From: Streptosporangium album
GTDB lineage: Bacteria; Actinomycetota; Actinomycetes; Streptosporangiales; Streptosporangiaceae
Assembly (NCBI RefSeq): GCF_014203795.1
Contig: NZ_JACHJU010000001.1
Span: 2,976,001-3,040,000 of the forward strand
Length of the DNA stretch: 64,000 nucleotides
Reading direction: 5' to 3'
The translations under genes and the position numbers were made by a program. This document shows, piece after piece, positions 6,513 to 14,835 of the stretch. Position 1 is the first letter of the stretch; the number at the start of each line of letters is the position of its first letter. A model generated the notes under the pieces. The model made no database searches and was not told the origin of the DNA. It was given only the letters and a program-made list of their open reading frames with translations.

Positions 6513-6895
6513 GCCGCATCCGTGCCCGCTTCTGGGACCCCACCGGCGCCAAGTACGCCATCCCCACCTACCCGTGGCGCATGTCCCCGCCGCACCTGCT
6601 CACGCTGCGCCAGCTGACCGCCGCTGGGCTTCGGCCCGGCGGGCAGGGCGTACAGGCACAGATCCTGTGGGCCTCGCGTCGCCACGGCGCCCCCGGGGTG
6701 CGCGTGGCCTACCTGTACGACGTGCGGTTCGCGCTGCCTAAGCGGACCGCTACCCCCCGGCAGCTGGAGGCGTTGGCCAAGGCCAACGCCGCCCGCCGCA
6801 CCTGCCCCGTCTGTCGGCGCGATGCCGGGTATGTGCTGCCGCGCCATCTGGGCACCTGCCTGGACTGCGCCGACGCGGGCGAGGTGGCCGCATGA
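6509..6895 (+). CDS. Zinc-binding AICE protein (RRQRL-motif type)
   Basis: 128 residues from GTG 6509, overlapping the M48 stop. Motifs: TYPWRMSPPHLLTLRQLTAAGLRPGGQ, split by charge, then TATPRQLEALAKANAARRTC, then two Cys pairs CPVC and CLDC that would bind one zinc. From memory this matches the 'RRQRL motif-containing zinc-binding protein' family found in Streptomyces AICEs and plasmids. Biochemical role unknown. It overlaps the next gene by ATGA. Confidence 0.65.
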   Translation: MSRIRARFWDPTGAKYAIPTYPWRMSPPHLLTLRQLTAAGLRPGGQGVQAQILWASRRHGAPGVRVAYLYDVRFALPKRTATPRQLEALAKANAARRTCPVCRRDAGYVLPRHLGTCLDCADAGEVAA

Positions 6896-7806
6896 GTGCC
6901 GCTGTGATGACCCGCGCCGAAGTCCTCGCCGAGCTGGAGGGGTTGCAGCGCACGAGCCGCAACGTCAACCGCGCGGTGTGGGGGGTTGCGGTCGGGGTGA
7001 TGGTCTACGGCGCGGGCAACGTGACCGGCCTGCTGATCGCCCACGGCGTGCACCCGGCTATCGCGTGGATGCTGTCGCCGATGGTGGACCTGGGCCTGAT
7101 TGTCGCTCTGATGGGCGGTCGGGCGCTGGACCGCTACGGAGTGCGCGCCGGATGGCTGACCATGCTGCGCTGGACCGCCGGTCTGATGACCTGGTCGCTG
7201 AACATCGCCGGTCCGGCCCTGGCGCCCGGCGGGGTGGACACGGTCGGGGTGCTGATCCACTCCTGCGGTCCGGTGCTTCTGCTGGTCGTGGCCGAGGCCG
7301 CCGCGTCCGTGCAGCGCGGCATCGCCGCCACCACCGACCGGTTGACCCGGCAGCTGACCGATGCCGCACAACCGGCCCCGGCCCCAATCCCGACCGCTTC
7401 CGGACCGTCCGCGCTTCCGCCGACCCCGGCGCCGGACCGCACCCCCAAAGCGGTCGGTTCGGCCAAGCCCCGTACGAGCAAGAGCAGCCCGGCCTCGCGG
7501 ACCCGGCGGACGGCTGCCCCGGCGGATGTGGACGAGTTGATGCCGCTGGGATGGCGCATCGCCGCCGACCACGAATCGCGCGGTATCACGCTGACCCGTG
7601 ACCGGCTCAAGGACGCGGTCCGCCAGAGCGGACAGTCGATCTCCACCGACCGTGCCGGACGACTCCTTACCCGGCTGCGGACCGACCCCCCGGCCGACCC
7701 CGCCCCGACCACCGCCGACCCGGCGGACCAGCAAAGCGGCTCGACCGCCACCACCTCGACCGCCCCGACCGTCCTGACCGCTGACCTTGGAGACATCCAT
7801 GCCTGA
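6892..7806 (+). CDS. SpdB-like membrane spread protein with DUF2637
   Basis: 304 residues. The N-terminal 150 contain four hydrophobic segments (AVWGVAVGVMVYGAGNVTGL, IAWMLSPMVDLGLIVALMG, WTAGLMTWSLNIAGPAL, VGVLIHSCGPVLLLVVAEAA), the DUF2637 pattern. A Pro/Ala linker and a basic C-terminal domain follow (DELMPLGWRIAADHESRGITLTRDRLKDAVR), resembling a winged helix. In pSAM2-type elements Spd proteins help intramycelial spreading with TraB. The gene is in the same operon, overlapping the next start. Confidence 0.8.
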   Translation: MSAAVMTRAEVLAELEGLQRTSRNVNRAVWGVAVGVMVYGAGNVTGLLIAHGVHPAIAWMLSPMVDLGLIVALMGGRALDRYGVRAGWLTMLRWTAGLMTWSLNIAGPALAPGGVDTVGVLIHSCGPVLLLVVAEAAASVQRGIAATTDRLTRQLTDAAQPAPAPIPTASGPSALPPTPAPDRTPKAVGSAKPRTSKSSPASRTRRTAAPADVDELMPLGWRIAADHESRGITLTRDRLKDAVRQSGQSISTDRAGRLLTRLRTDPPADPAPTTADPADQQSGSTATTSTAPTVLTADLGDIHA

Positions 7807-8251
7807 CCGCAAAGACCCCTTCGCCGGGGCCGACCGTCCCGGCACCGGCCAGCACACCGCAGGCGGCAAGGCCGGTAGCCACCCCTACGCCGGCACCTCC
7901 TACTCCCCGCTGGCCGACCCGGAGTTCTTCACCAACGCCGACATCCGCAACTACTGCGAGCGCGCCCGCGGTGAGTTCCTGCGACTGTCGTTCGAGGTGG
8001 CCATGGCCTCCGAAGTCCTGCGGGCCGTCCTCAAGGAAGTGCCTGACCCCGAGGCGCGGCTGTTCGGCTCCGCGGCGCGCGCTCGCCGGGTGGCCCGCCA
8101 CCTGAAGAAGACCGCCGACGACGCCCGCGACGCGGCCAAGAACGCCGCCCGCACCTACGCCGCCTTCCAGCGCGAGTACGACCCCGAACTGTCCTCAACT
8201 CGCCGTACCCGCCCGGCCCCCGCGCGGCGCCGCTTCGACTTCGGCCTTTGA
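7799..8251 (+). CDS. Conserved AICE transfer-operon protein, unknown function
   Basis: 150 residues; ATG 7799 is favoured over TTG 7787 because GGAG sits seven bases before it. It has a Gly/Pro-rich N-terminus, then a long helical stretch (FFTNADIRNYCERARGEF through HLKKTADDARDAAKNAARTY) that could be coiled coil, and a basic tail. Its place just upstream of the translocase suggests a TraA-like accessory. No motif is decisive. Confidence 0.55.
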   Translation: MPDRKDPFAGADRPGTGQHTAGGKAGSHPYAGTSYSPLADPEFFTNADIRNYCERARGEFLRLSFEVAMASEVLRAVLKEVPDPEARLFGSAARARRVARHLKKTADDARDAAKNAARTYAAFQREYDPELSSTRRTRPAPARRRFDFGL

Positions 8252-8269
8252 GCCCGGAAAGGAGTCTTC

Positions 8270-10315
8270 GTGTCTGCTTCCAAGCGTGACCTGCCGATGC
8301 TGCCCTACGAGTACGGCCGCCACCGCAGCGGCAGTGGTGTGGTGGGTGGCTACCTTTTGCAGCGCGCCACCCCCTACCTGCCGCCCTGGCTGCTGACCGT
8401 CGGAACCGGCATCCTGTCGCTGCCCGCCCACCACCTGTGGGCTGATTCGGCCGCCGCCTCTGCTGGGCTGACCCTCGCTTCGGCCGCGCTGACCGCCACC
8501 ACGTGGTGGGCGGGCAAGGCCACCACCGCACAACGGCGCCTGCACTCCACCGTCACCGTTGGGCTTGCCACCTCGTGGTTGACCGCCGCGGCGCTGGCCG
8601 GACCGGCCACCGGCCCGTTGCAGGGCTTGTACCTGATCGGTGGCCCGACGCTGGCCGCGTCCTGGAACATCCGCCACCTGCTGCGCACCAACACCGACCC
8701 TCAAAACGACGGCCAGGGCTCTGGTGGGCTGCTGGAAAAGGTCGGCCTGGCCAAGACCATGGTCATCGGCTCGACCGTGGCGCCGAACAAGGCCACCTTC
8801 CAGCTGCAACTCCCGCCGGGGGAGTTGACCGCCGATGACGTGTCCAAGGCCGCCCCCCGCCTGGCCTCAGCCCTGGACGTCTCACCCACCGCGGTACGGG
8901 TGCACCCCGACCCCGACTCCCACGCCCGTGCACAAGTCACCATCGTTCCCCGCGACCTGCTCAAGAACACCACGCCCTGGCCCGGCCCGTCGGCCCCCGG
9001 CGGATCGATCGCTGAACCGGTGGTGGTCGGGGTGTATGAGGACGGCACGGAGGCCGTGCTGTACTTCCCCGGCGACCCCGCCAAGGCGCGTAACGCCATG
9101 CACCTGCTGATCATGGGCATGACCGGCTCCGGCAAGTCCGAGGGCGCGCTGGCCGCGCTGGGCGAAATCGCCTCCCGGCGCGATGTGGTGGTGTGGGCCT
9201 CCGACCCGGCCAAGGCCGACCAGACGTTGGGGCCGCTGCTGCCCGCCCTGGACTGGGCCGCCCTCGACATGCCCTCGACCACCGCGATGATCGAGGCCAT
9301 CACCGCAGCGATCCCAGCGCGCACCAAGTGGCTGGCCAAGTACGGCTACAAGCAGTGGGAACCGGCCTGCGCCGAAACCCAGGCCGACGGCTCACCCGGC
9401 ATGCCCTACCTCGTGTGCTGGTTTGAGGAAGCGGCCAAGACCATCCGCGAGATCGACGAAGACGTCTTCACCGGCATCGGCCAAGAGGCGCGTTCGGCGG
9501 GGATCTCCCTGGTGGTCTCCCTACAGCGCGCCTCCGGTACGCAGATCAGCACCGACACCCGCGCCTCGCTGGGATCTTCATGGTGCTTCGGGGTGCGCGG
9601 TGAGGTCGATGCCGGGTTCGCCCTGCCCGATGAGGCGCTGGACGCCGGGGCCGCTCCGCATGCCTGGCGCGATAAGAAGCCCGGCTATAACTACCTGGCC
9701 GCCAACGGTGTGCCTGAGCAGCTGTGGGCCACCCCGGCCCGCTCCTACCTCACCAGCCGCGACCAGCTCACCCAGGTCGCCACCGCGTTCGCCAGCGTGC
9801 GCGCCGGCGTGGACGCGGTCACCGGGCAGGCCGCCCGCCAGGCCGCCGGGGCCGCGTTCACCGACCGCACCCGCTCCCCCCTCACCCCCAGCTCACCCCG
9901 TACCGCTACGGCCCGGCTCACTGAGGAGAGCCACCCCGTGCACGACATCGACGACGACCACGACGACGTCGAGGCTGAGGAGTTCGACGGCATCGACCCT
10001 GAACAGCCCCTGGCACCGGTGCGGACCGTGCTGCACTTCGCCACCCCTGCCCCCGGCCGGCCCCCGCGCCGCGAGATCACCACCGATGAAGCCCGCCAGG
10101 CGATGACCGACCTGCTGGACGAGTTCGAGGCCGCCGGGATGGTCGAGGTCGGGCCGAAGGACTTCATGGACCACTGCGACCGCCACGGCCGGACCCGCGG
10201 ATGGGTCTCCGGACAGGTCTCCGCCATGGTCCTCACCGGCCGACTCCGCGAGACCGACAAGGCCGGCCGCTACCGCATCATCCCGCAGAATCAGCCGGTC
10301 CTCGCCGGTGTCTGA
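8270..10315 (+). CDS. FtsK/SpoIIIE-type DNA translocase (TraB-like)
   Basis: 681 residues from GTG 8270 behind AAAGGAG. N-terminal hydrophobic segments (about residues 35-130) anchor it. The RecA-like motor has Walker A GMTGSGKSEGA near residue 284 and Walker B YLVCWFEEA; SLQRASGTQ follows. A C-terminal region after about residue 600 (TTDEARQAMTDLLDEFEAAGM...RTRGWVSGQ) looks like a winged-helix DNA-reading domain. TraB proteins form hexamers that pump double-stranded plasmid DNA into recipients after binding short clt repeats. It is the sole transfer motor here. Confidence 0.9.
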   Translation: MSASKRDLPMLPYEYGRHRSGSGVVGGYLLQRATPYLPPWLLTVGTGILSLPAHHLWADSAAASAGLTLASAALTATTWWAGKATTAQRRLHSTVTVGLATSWLTAAALAGPATGPLQGLYLIGGPTLAASWNIRHLLRTNTDPQNDGQGSGGLLEKVGLAKTMVIGSTVAPNKATFQLQLPPGELTADDVSKAAPRLASALDVSPTAVRVHPDPDSHARAQVTIVPRDLLKNTTPWPGPSAPGGSIAEPVVVGVYEDGTEAVLYFPGDPAKARNAMHLLIMGMTGSGKSEGALAALGEIASRRDVVVWASDPAKADQTLGPLLPALDWAALDMPSTTAMIEAITAAIPARTKWLAKYGYKQWEPACAETQADGSPGMPYLVCWFEEAAKTIREIDEDVFTGIGQEARSAGISLVVSLQRASGTQISTDTRASLGSSWCFGVRGEVDAGFALPDEALDAGAAPHAWRDKKPGYNYLAANGVPEQLWATPARSYLTSRDQLTQVATAFASVRAGVDAVTGQAARQAAGAAFTDRTRSPLTPSSPRTATARLTEESHPVHDIDDDHDDVEAEEFDGIDPEQPLAPVRTVLHFATPAPGRPPRREITTDEARQAMTDLLDEFEAAGMVEVGPKDFMDHCDRHGRTRGWVSGQVSAMVLTGRLRETDKAGRYRIIPQNQPVLAGV

Positions 10316-10316
10316 C

Positions 10317-10333
10317 GTCAGACACCGTCTGAC
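10317..10333. repeat. Palindrome directly after traB stop
   Basis: GTCAGAC-ACC-GTCTGAC is a perfect 7-bp inverted repeat with a 3-nt centre. It shares the CTGAC core with the iterons that follow 40-110 bp later. Confidence 0.6.
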
Positions 10334-10371
10334 GCCACCGCCCCCTTTTCCCAGGTAACGCGCACCCGCGA

Positions 10372-10436
10372 GGGGTGTCAGACACCGCCTGACACCCCCA
10401 CTGACACCCCTCCTGACGCCCGCGCTGACACCCCCG
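10372..10436. repeat. Iteron array upstream of prim-pol (candidate replication origin)
   Basis: GGGGTGTCAG (10372-10381) is inverted to CTGACACCCC (10389-10398). From 10389 four units follow at exactly 12-bp steps: CTGACACCCC at 10389, 10401 and 10425, and CTGACGCCCG at 10413. Evenly spaced tandem repeats directly before the replication genes are the hallmark of plasmid origins. They could equally be autoregulatory operators or TraB (clt) sites. Confidence 0.65.
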
Positions 10437-10474
10437 CTCCACCACCCGCCCGCACCGCGAAAGCGAGCTTTGCC

Positions 10475-11392
10475 ATGCCCGCCGTGCCCGCGAACCACCC
10501 GCCTACGACACTGCGCTACGCCCTGGCCGCCGCCGCCCGCGGCTGGCACGTCTTCCCCGTCTCCATCGGCGACAAGCCCCCGCTGAAGGGCTTCACCGAC
10601 TGGGAGGCCAACGCCACCACCGACCCCGAGACCATCCGGCGCTGCTGGTCGAGCAAGCCGTACAACATCGGCATTGCCACCGGCCCCTCGCATCTCGTGG
10701 TGGTGGACCTGGACACCCGAAAGGACGGGCTTCGCCCGCCGCCTTCCTGGGACCTGCCGGGGGTCAACGAGGGCGCCGACGTGCTGGCCGTACTGTGCGA
10801 GCGCGCCGGGCAACCCCTGCCGTTCGAAACCTTCACCGTCCGCACCCGCCGCGGTGGACTGCACCTGTATTTCGCCGCGCCGGACGGTTCGGCCCTGCGT
10901 AACACCGAAGGTGCTTGGGGCGGGCTGGGATGGCTGATCGACACCCGCGCCAACGGTGGCTACGTGCTGGGTCCCGGCAGCTACGTGGATCTCCCGGACG
11001 GCACCGGAACCTACGAGGTAGTTCACAACACGACCCCGGCCCCGCTGCCCCCCTGGTTGTTTCAGCAGCTCTCACCCCCGCCCCGGCCCGTGCCGCAACC
11101 GGTGCACCTGGCCCTGCCCGACACCCGGCACGGCGCCTACCTTCACGCCGCCATCACCCGCGAGCTGGACCGTGTCGCCACCGCCCCGCACGGCCAGCGC
11201 AACGGCTCCCTCTACCTCGCCGCCATCGCCCTGGGCCAACTCGTCGCCGGTGGCGCGCTCGCCGAGAGCGAGGTGACAACCCTGCTGGAACAACAGGGGG
11301 TCGATGCCGGGCTGAGCCGCGCCGAAACCATCCACACCATCGCATCCGGCCTAAAAGCCGGTGCCAAGCGCCCCCGAACGGTCGCCGCATGA
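10475..11392 (+). CDS. Bifunctional DNA primase/polymerase (prim-pol)
   Basis: 305 residues. Archaeo-eukaryotic primase core: GWHVFPVSIGDKPPL at the N-terminus, metal motif VVVDLDT (about residue 76), and GGLHLYF (about 127) containing the GGxHxY/F histidine motif. Replaces RepSA as the replication initiator/primase in many AICEs. It sits just after the iteron array and its TGA overlaps the ATG of the DUF3631 gene, so the two are translationally coupled. The RBS is weak (GAAAGCGAG). Confidence 0.85.
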   Translation: MPAVPANHPPTTLRYALAAAARGWHVFPVSIGDKPPLKGFTDWEANATTDPETIRRCWSSKPYNIGIATGPSHLVVVDLDTRKDGLRPPPSWDLPGVNEGADVLAVLCERAGQPLPFETFTVRTRRGGLHLYFAAPDGSALRNTEGAWGGLGWLIDTRANGGYVLGPGSYVDLPDGTGTYEVVHNTTPAPLPPWLFQQLSPPPRPVPQPVHLALPDTRHGAYLHAAITRELDRVATAPHGQRNGSLYLAAIALGQLVAGGALAESEVTTLLEQQGVDAGLSRAETIHTIASGLKAGAKRPRTVAA

Positions 11393-12606
11393 CCACCTCA
11401 ACCACTCAGACCGGAGCCGAACCCATGTCCGAACCCATCAGCCACGGCGCGACGTTGCTTGACGCCCTGCTGGCCGCTCTCACTCGCTACGTGATCCTGC
11501 CGACCCCGCAGGCCGCCGACGCGGTGGTGTTGTGGATCGCTGCCAGTCACGCCCAACCCGCGTGGGCACACGCCCCCCGGCTGGTGATCCGCGCCCCCGA
11601 AAAGCGATGCGGCAAGTCCCGGCTGCTGGACGTGGTCGAGGCGTGCTGTCATGACCCGTTCATCACCGTCAACTCCAGCAGTGCCGCGGTCTACCGCTCG
11701 ATCAGCGAGGACCCGCCCACGATGCTCGTGGACGAAGCCGACACCATCTTTGGCCCGAAGGCTGATGGGAACGAGGACTTGCGCGGGCTGCTGAATGCCG
11801 GACATCAGCGCAACCGCCCGGCCAAGCGCTACGACGCCAACACCGGCCGCGTGGAATCCATCCCGACCTTCGCCATGGCCGCCCTCGCCGGAATCGGCGC
11901 GATGCCCGACACGATCGAAGACCGCGCCGTCGTGGTCCGGATGCGTCGGCGCGGCCCCGGTGAGAGCGTCGCCCCCTACCGGCACCGCCGAGACCGGCCC
12001 CTGCTGCGCCAGCTGGCCGAAGACTTGTCCGCGTGGCTGCGCGCCGACCTGGCCACCCTGGAGCAGGCCGAACCCGCGATGCCCGTGGAAGACCGCGCCG
12101 CCGACACCTGGGAGCCTCTGGTTGCGGTGGCCGACCACGCCGGGGGCCGCTGGCCCGACCGCGCTCGCGCCGCTGTGCTCGCGCTCACCGCCGAGGCCGA
12201 CGACAACGGCGAGACCTCGACCCGGGTTCGGCTGCTGGCCGACTGCCGCACCGCGTTCGGCACCGACCCCGCCTTGCCCACCGCGACCCTGCTGGAGCGG
12301 CTCAAGGCCGACCCCGAAGCCCCGTGGGCTGATTACGGGCAGGGAGCCGCCGGGCTGACCGCGATGAAGCTTGGCGTGATCCTGCGGGAGTACGACATCC
12401 GGTCCACCACGATCCGTTTCCCCAGCGGGCAGGCCAAGGGCTACCAGCGCGCCGACTTCACCGACGCCTGGAACCGCTACTGCCCCACCTCGCAGAGCTC
12501 CGAAAACGGTGAGGTGGTGCCGTTCGGCAGGGGAAGCCGTACCAGCCGTACCAGCCTCAACATCGCAGGTCAGGCCGATGAGGCTTGCATCCCCGGTACG
12601 GCTTGA
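11389..12606 (+). CDS. DUF3631 replication ATPase
   Basis: 405 residues from ATG 11389, overlapping prim-pol by four bases. P-loop variant APEKRCGKSR (about residue 71), Walker B MLVDEADTIFG (about 112), and arginine-rich VVVRMRRRGPGE further on, followed by a DUF3631 C-terminal domain. Usually paired or fused with prim-pol in phages and AICEs, where it is thought to act as helicase. The end of the gene contains the first two copies of a 9-bp repeat family and its stop lies in another copy. Confidence 0.82.
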   Translation: MTTSTTQTGAEPMSEPISHGATLLDALLAALTRYVILPTPQAADAVVLWIAASHAQPAWAHAPRLVIRAPEKRCGKSRLLDVVEACCHDPFITVNSSSAAVYRSISEDPPTMLVDEADTIFGPKADGNEDLRGLLNAGHQRNRPAKRYDANTGRVESIPTFAMAALAGIGAMPDTIEDRAVVVRMRRRGPGESVAPYRHRRDRPLLRQLAEDLSAWLRADLATLEQAEPAMPVEDRAADTWEPLVAVADHAGGRWPDRARAAVLALTAEADDNGETSTRVRLLADCRTAFGTDPALPTATLLERLKADPEAPWADYGQGAAGLTAMKLGVILREYDIRSTTIRFPSGQAKGYQRADFTDAWNRYCPTSQSSENGEVVPFGRGSRTSRTSLNIAGQADEACIPGTA

Positions 12607-12709
12607 GCCGTACCACTCCCCGATCTTGGTACGGCTCAAGCCGTACCAGCAGAGAAGCCGTACCAGCTCTGACCAGCCAAAACGAGGCTGGTACGGCTGG
12701 TACGGCTTC
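12533..12709. repeat. Nine-copy 9-bp repeat array with 26-bp outer inverted repeat
   Basis: The 9-mer AGCCGTACC occurs at 12535, 12544, 12606, 12639 and 12656, and its complement GGTACGGCT at 12595, 12628, 12690 and 12699. Copies 12595/12606 and 12628/12639 form 9-bp palindromes with 2-nt centres. The outer blocks 12533-12558 and 12684-12709 are perfect 26-bp inverted repeats, each with two tandem copies. The array lies between the replication gene and xis-int. Candidate Xis/integrase, regulatory or clt sites. Confidence 0.75.
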
Positions 12710-12757
12710 CCCCCTCAAACGCGACCCAATCCCGCAGTGGAATCGCAAGGAGACCCC

Positions 12758-13039
12758 GTGCCCAGGGCCGAAAAGCTCACCATGACCACGCCGCCGGACA
12801 GTGTCCGGCCTGACCTGACCTCCGTCACGGACCCGGCGGACATGCCCCTGTTGCTCACGGTCGAAGAGGCCGCCGAGCGGCTCCGGATCGGCCGAACCCG
12901 GATGTGGCACCTCGTGACGACCGGCACCGTGCGGTCTATCTTCATCGGCCGACTTCGCCGCGTGCCGATCGAGTGCCTGCACGAGTACGTGACCAACCTG
13001 CTGGCCAACGGTGGCCAGCGACAGAAGACCGCGGCCTGA
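12758..13039 (+). CDS. Excisionase (helix-turn-helix, MerR-like)
   Basis: 93 residues. GTG 12758 is chosen because AAGGAG ends five bases before it; ATG 12782 lacks an RBS. The winged-helix core LLTVEEAAERLRIGRTRMWHL, read in two blocks, then TGTVRSIFIGRLRRVPIECL, is the HTH_17/Xis pattern. It lies 10 bp before int in the same direction. Directs excision of the element together with the integrase. Confidence 0.82.
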   Translation: MPRAEKLTMTTPPDSVRPDLTSVTDPADMPLLLTVEEAAERLRIGRTRMWHLVTTGTVRSIFIGRLRRVPIECLHEYVTNLLANGGQRQKTAA

Positions 13040-13049
13040 GGGGGACTGA

Positions 13050-14258
13050 ATGGGACGTAAGCCGAACGGTGCCTCATCGATCTACCTGGGCAAAGACGGC
13101 AAGTGGCACGGGCGGGTGACCATGGGCGTCAAGGACGACGGCACCCCGGACCGTCGGCACGTGAAGCGCAAGAACGAATCCGAGGTCATCAAGGCGGTTC
13201 GCGAGCTGGAGCGAGAGCGCGACAGCGGAGCTGTCCGCAAGACCGGCCGGTGGACCGTTGCGAAGTGGCTCACCCACTGGATAGAGACCATCGCCGTTCC
13301 GCCGGCCATTCGCGAGACGTCGCATTCGGGCTACCGGGTGGACGTGCACACTCACCTGATCCCCGGCATCGGAGCACACCGGCTCGACAAGCTGACCCCT
13401 GAGCACCTCGAAAAGCTCTACGCCAATATGCAGCGCGCGGGGAAGTCCGCAGGGACTGCCCATCACGTCCACAGAACGGTCCGTACGGCTCTCAACGTGG
13501 CCGTACGGCGCGGGTACCTCATCCGGAACCCCGCCACGCTCGCCAAGGCTCCGACGCTCAGTGAGGAAGAGGTGGAGCCGTACGACATCGCCGAGATTCA
13601 GCGGCTGCTCAAGGCCGCCAGCACGCTGCCCCGCAACAGCGCGCGGTGGGCCGTCGCGCTCGCGCTCGGACTGAGGCAGGGCGAGGTTCTGGGCATGAGG
13701 TGGGTGGATGTGGACCTTGACCGGGGGACCCTGCGTGTCCGGCGGGGGCGCCAGCGTCCGAAGTACGCCCACGGGTGCGGGGAGATCTGTGGAAGGAAGG
13801 CGGGGTACTGCCCGGAGCGTAAGCAGACCAACCCCGACACGGCCGACACCAAGTCACGGGCTGGCCGACGCACGATCGGGCTTCCCGGCCAGCTCGTCAC
13901 GCTGCTTCGCAAGCACCGGGAGGAACAGGCCAGGGACCGCGCGGACGCCCGGCAGCTCTGGGAAGACGGGGGATGGGTGTTCGCCACCCCGACCGGCCAG
14001 GCGCTCAACCCGAACACGGACTACCACCAGTGGAAAGATCTCCTCAAGGCCGCGGGACTCCGAGACGCCCGGCTGCACGACGCCCGGCACACCGCCGCGA
14101 CGGTCCTCCTGATCCTGGGAGTGCCCATGCCCACAGTCATGTCGATCATGGGGTGGGCGAGCGCCGACATGGCCAAGCGCTACCAGCACGTCACTGACCC
14201 CATCCGGCAGGTCGTGGCAAAGCAGGTCGACGGGTTGCTCTGGCATGTCGATGACTGA
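13050..14258 (+). CDS. int: Tyrosine-recombinase integrase
   Basis: 402 residues, ATG after GAGGGGGACTGA. It has an AP2-like N-terminal arm-binding region, a SAM-like core-binding domain (residues about 70-160), then the catalytic domain: Arg in ALGLRQGEVLGMRW (about 208), HDARHTAAT (HxxR, about 343), and nucleophile Tyr in MAKRYQHV (about 377). A CGEICGRKAGYC insert with three Cys is seen in actinomycete relatives. It catalyses site-specific integration into the tRNA-Ser 3' end located 630 bp downstream. Confidence 0.93.
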   Translation: MGRKPNGASSIYLGKDGKWHGRVTMGVKDDGTPDRRHVKRKNESEVIKAVRELERERDSGAVRKTGRWTVAKWLTHWIETIAVPPAIRETSHSGYRVDVHTHLIPGIGAHRLDKLTPEHLEKLYANMQRAGKSAGTAHHVHRTVRTALNVAVRRGYLIRNPATLAKAPTLSEEEVEPYDIAEIQRLLKAASTLPRNSARWAVALALGLRQGEVLGMRWVDVDLDRGTLRVRRGRQRPKYAHGCGEICGRKAGYCPERKQTNPDTADTKSRAGRRTIGLPGQLVTLLRKHREEQARDRADARQLWEDGGWVFATPTGQALNPNTDYHQWKDLLKAAGLRDARLHDARHTAATVLLILGVPMPTVMSIMGWASADMAKRYQHVTDPIRQVVAKQVDGLLWHVDD

Positions 14259-14329
14259 ATGTAATTGATCACTCACTCTTCGCTGTGGGATTGTGTTCGG
14301 GTTCTGATCGATCTTCCCCGGGAGACACC

Positions 14330-14716
14330 ATGCTGCTTGCTCGCCCTCTACTGGCCAGTGCCGTCGCCGTCGTCGCAGTGAGCGCGGTCACCGCCCTGCC
14401 CGCCGCGGCCTCCATGCCCGCTACCAACACCGCCCTTGCCGCGACCCCCATGTGCATCGACGCCACCAACGCCCGCACCAACGGAACCCAGATCCACCTG
14501 TGGCAATGCGCGGACCACACCAACCAGAGGTTCGTGATCGACAACGGCCAGATCAAGGTCAAGGACACCATCGGCACCAGCCGGGAGGTATGCCTGGACG
14601 CCACCAACGACCGCGTCAACGGCACTCGGGTGCACCTGTGGCAATGCGCGGACCACACCAACCAGAGGTTCGTGATCGACGAGGGCCACATCAAGGTCAA
14701 GGACACCCTGGCCTGA
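14330..14716 (+). CDS. Secreted ricin-type (beta-trefoil) lectin, AICE cargo
   Basis: 128 residues from ATG 14330 with GGGAG upstream. Signal peptide: MLLARPLLASAVAVVAVSAV to the AAA/AAS cleavage area near residue 28. Two near-identical 46-residue modules, each C-(I/L)-DATN...NGT...HLWQCADHTNQRF, match the ricin-B carbohydrate-binding repeat. Only two of three trefoil lobes are present, and the second Trp of QxW is replaced by Phe. A 48-bp stretch is identical in both modules (14495-14542 and 14633-14680), so the duplication is recent. It lies between int and the att site, the usual place for captured genes. Confidence 0.75.
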   Translation: MLLARPLLASAVAVVAVSAVTALPAAASMPATNTALAATPMCIDATNARTNGTQIHLWQCADHTNQRFVIDNGQIKVKDTIGTSREVCLDATNDRVNGTRVHLWQCADHTNQRFVIDEGHIKVKDTLA

Positions 14717-14808
14717 CCACGCGGGGCATTGCACGCCACGCTGAAGCTGCCCCGGCCGCACCCCACGAAGAGACATCGGAGGGGGTGAAAAGCCCTCCGA
14801 ACAGGTCG

Positions 14809-14826
14809 ACTGAGACCCAAACTGAG
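14809..14826. repeat. 18-bp subterminal repeat, right copy
   Basis: ACTGAGACCCAAACTGAG, identical to 2026-2043, followed here by ACC, so ACTGAGACC occurs twice 12 bp apart. It lies just before the terminator hairpin and att site. Confidence 0.6.
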
Positions 14827-14835
14827 ACCTTGACG

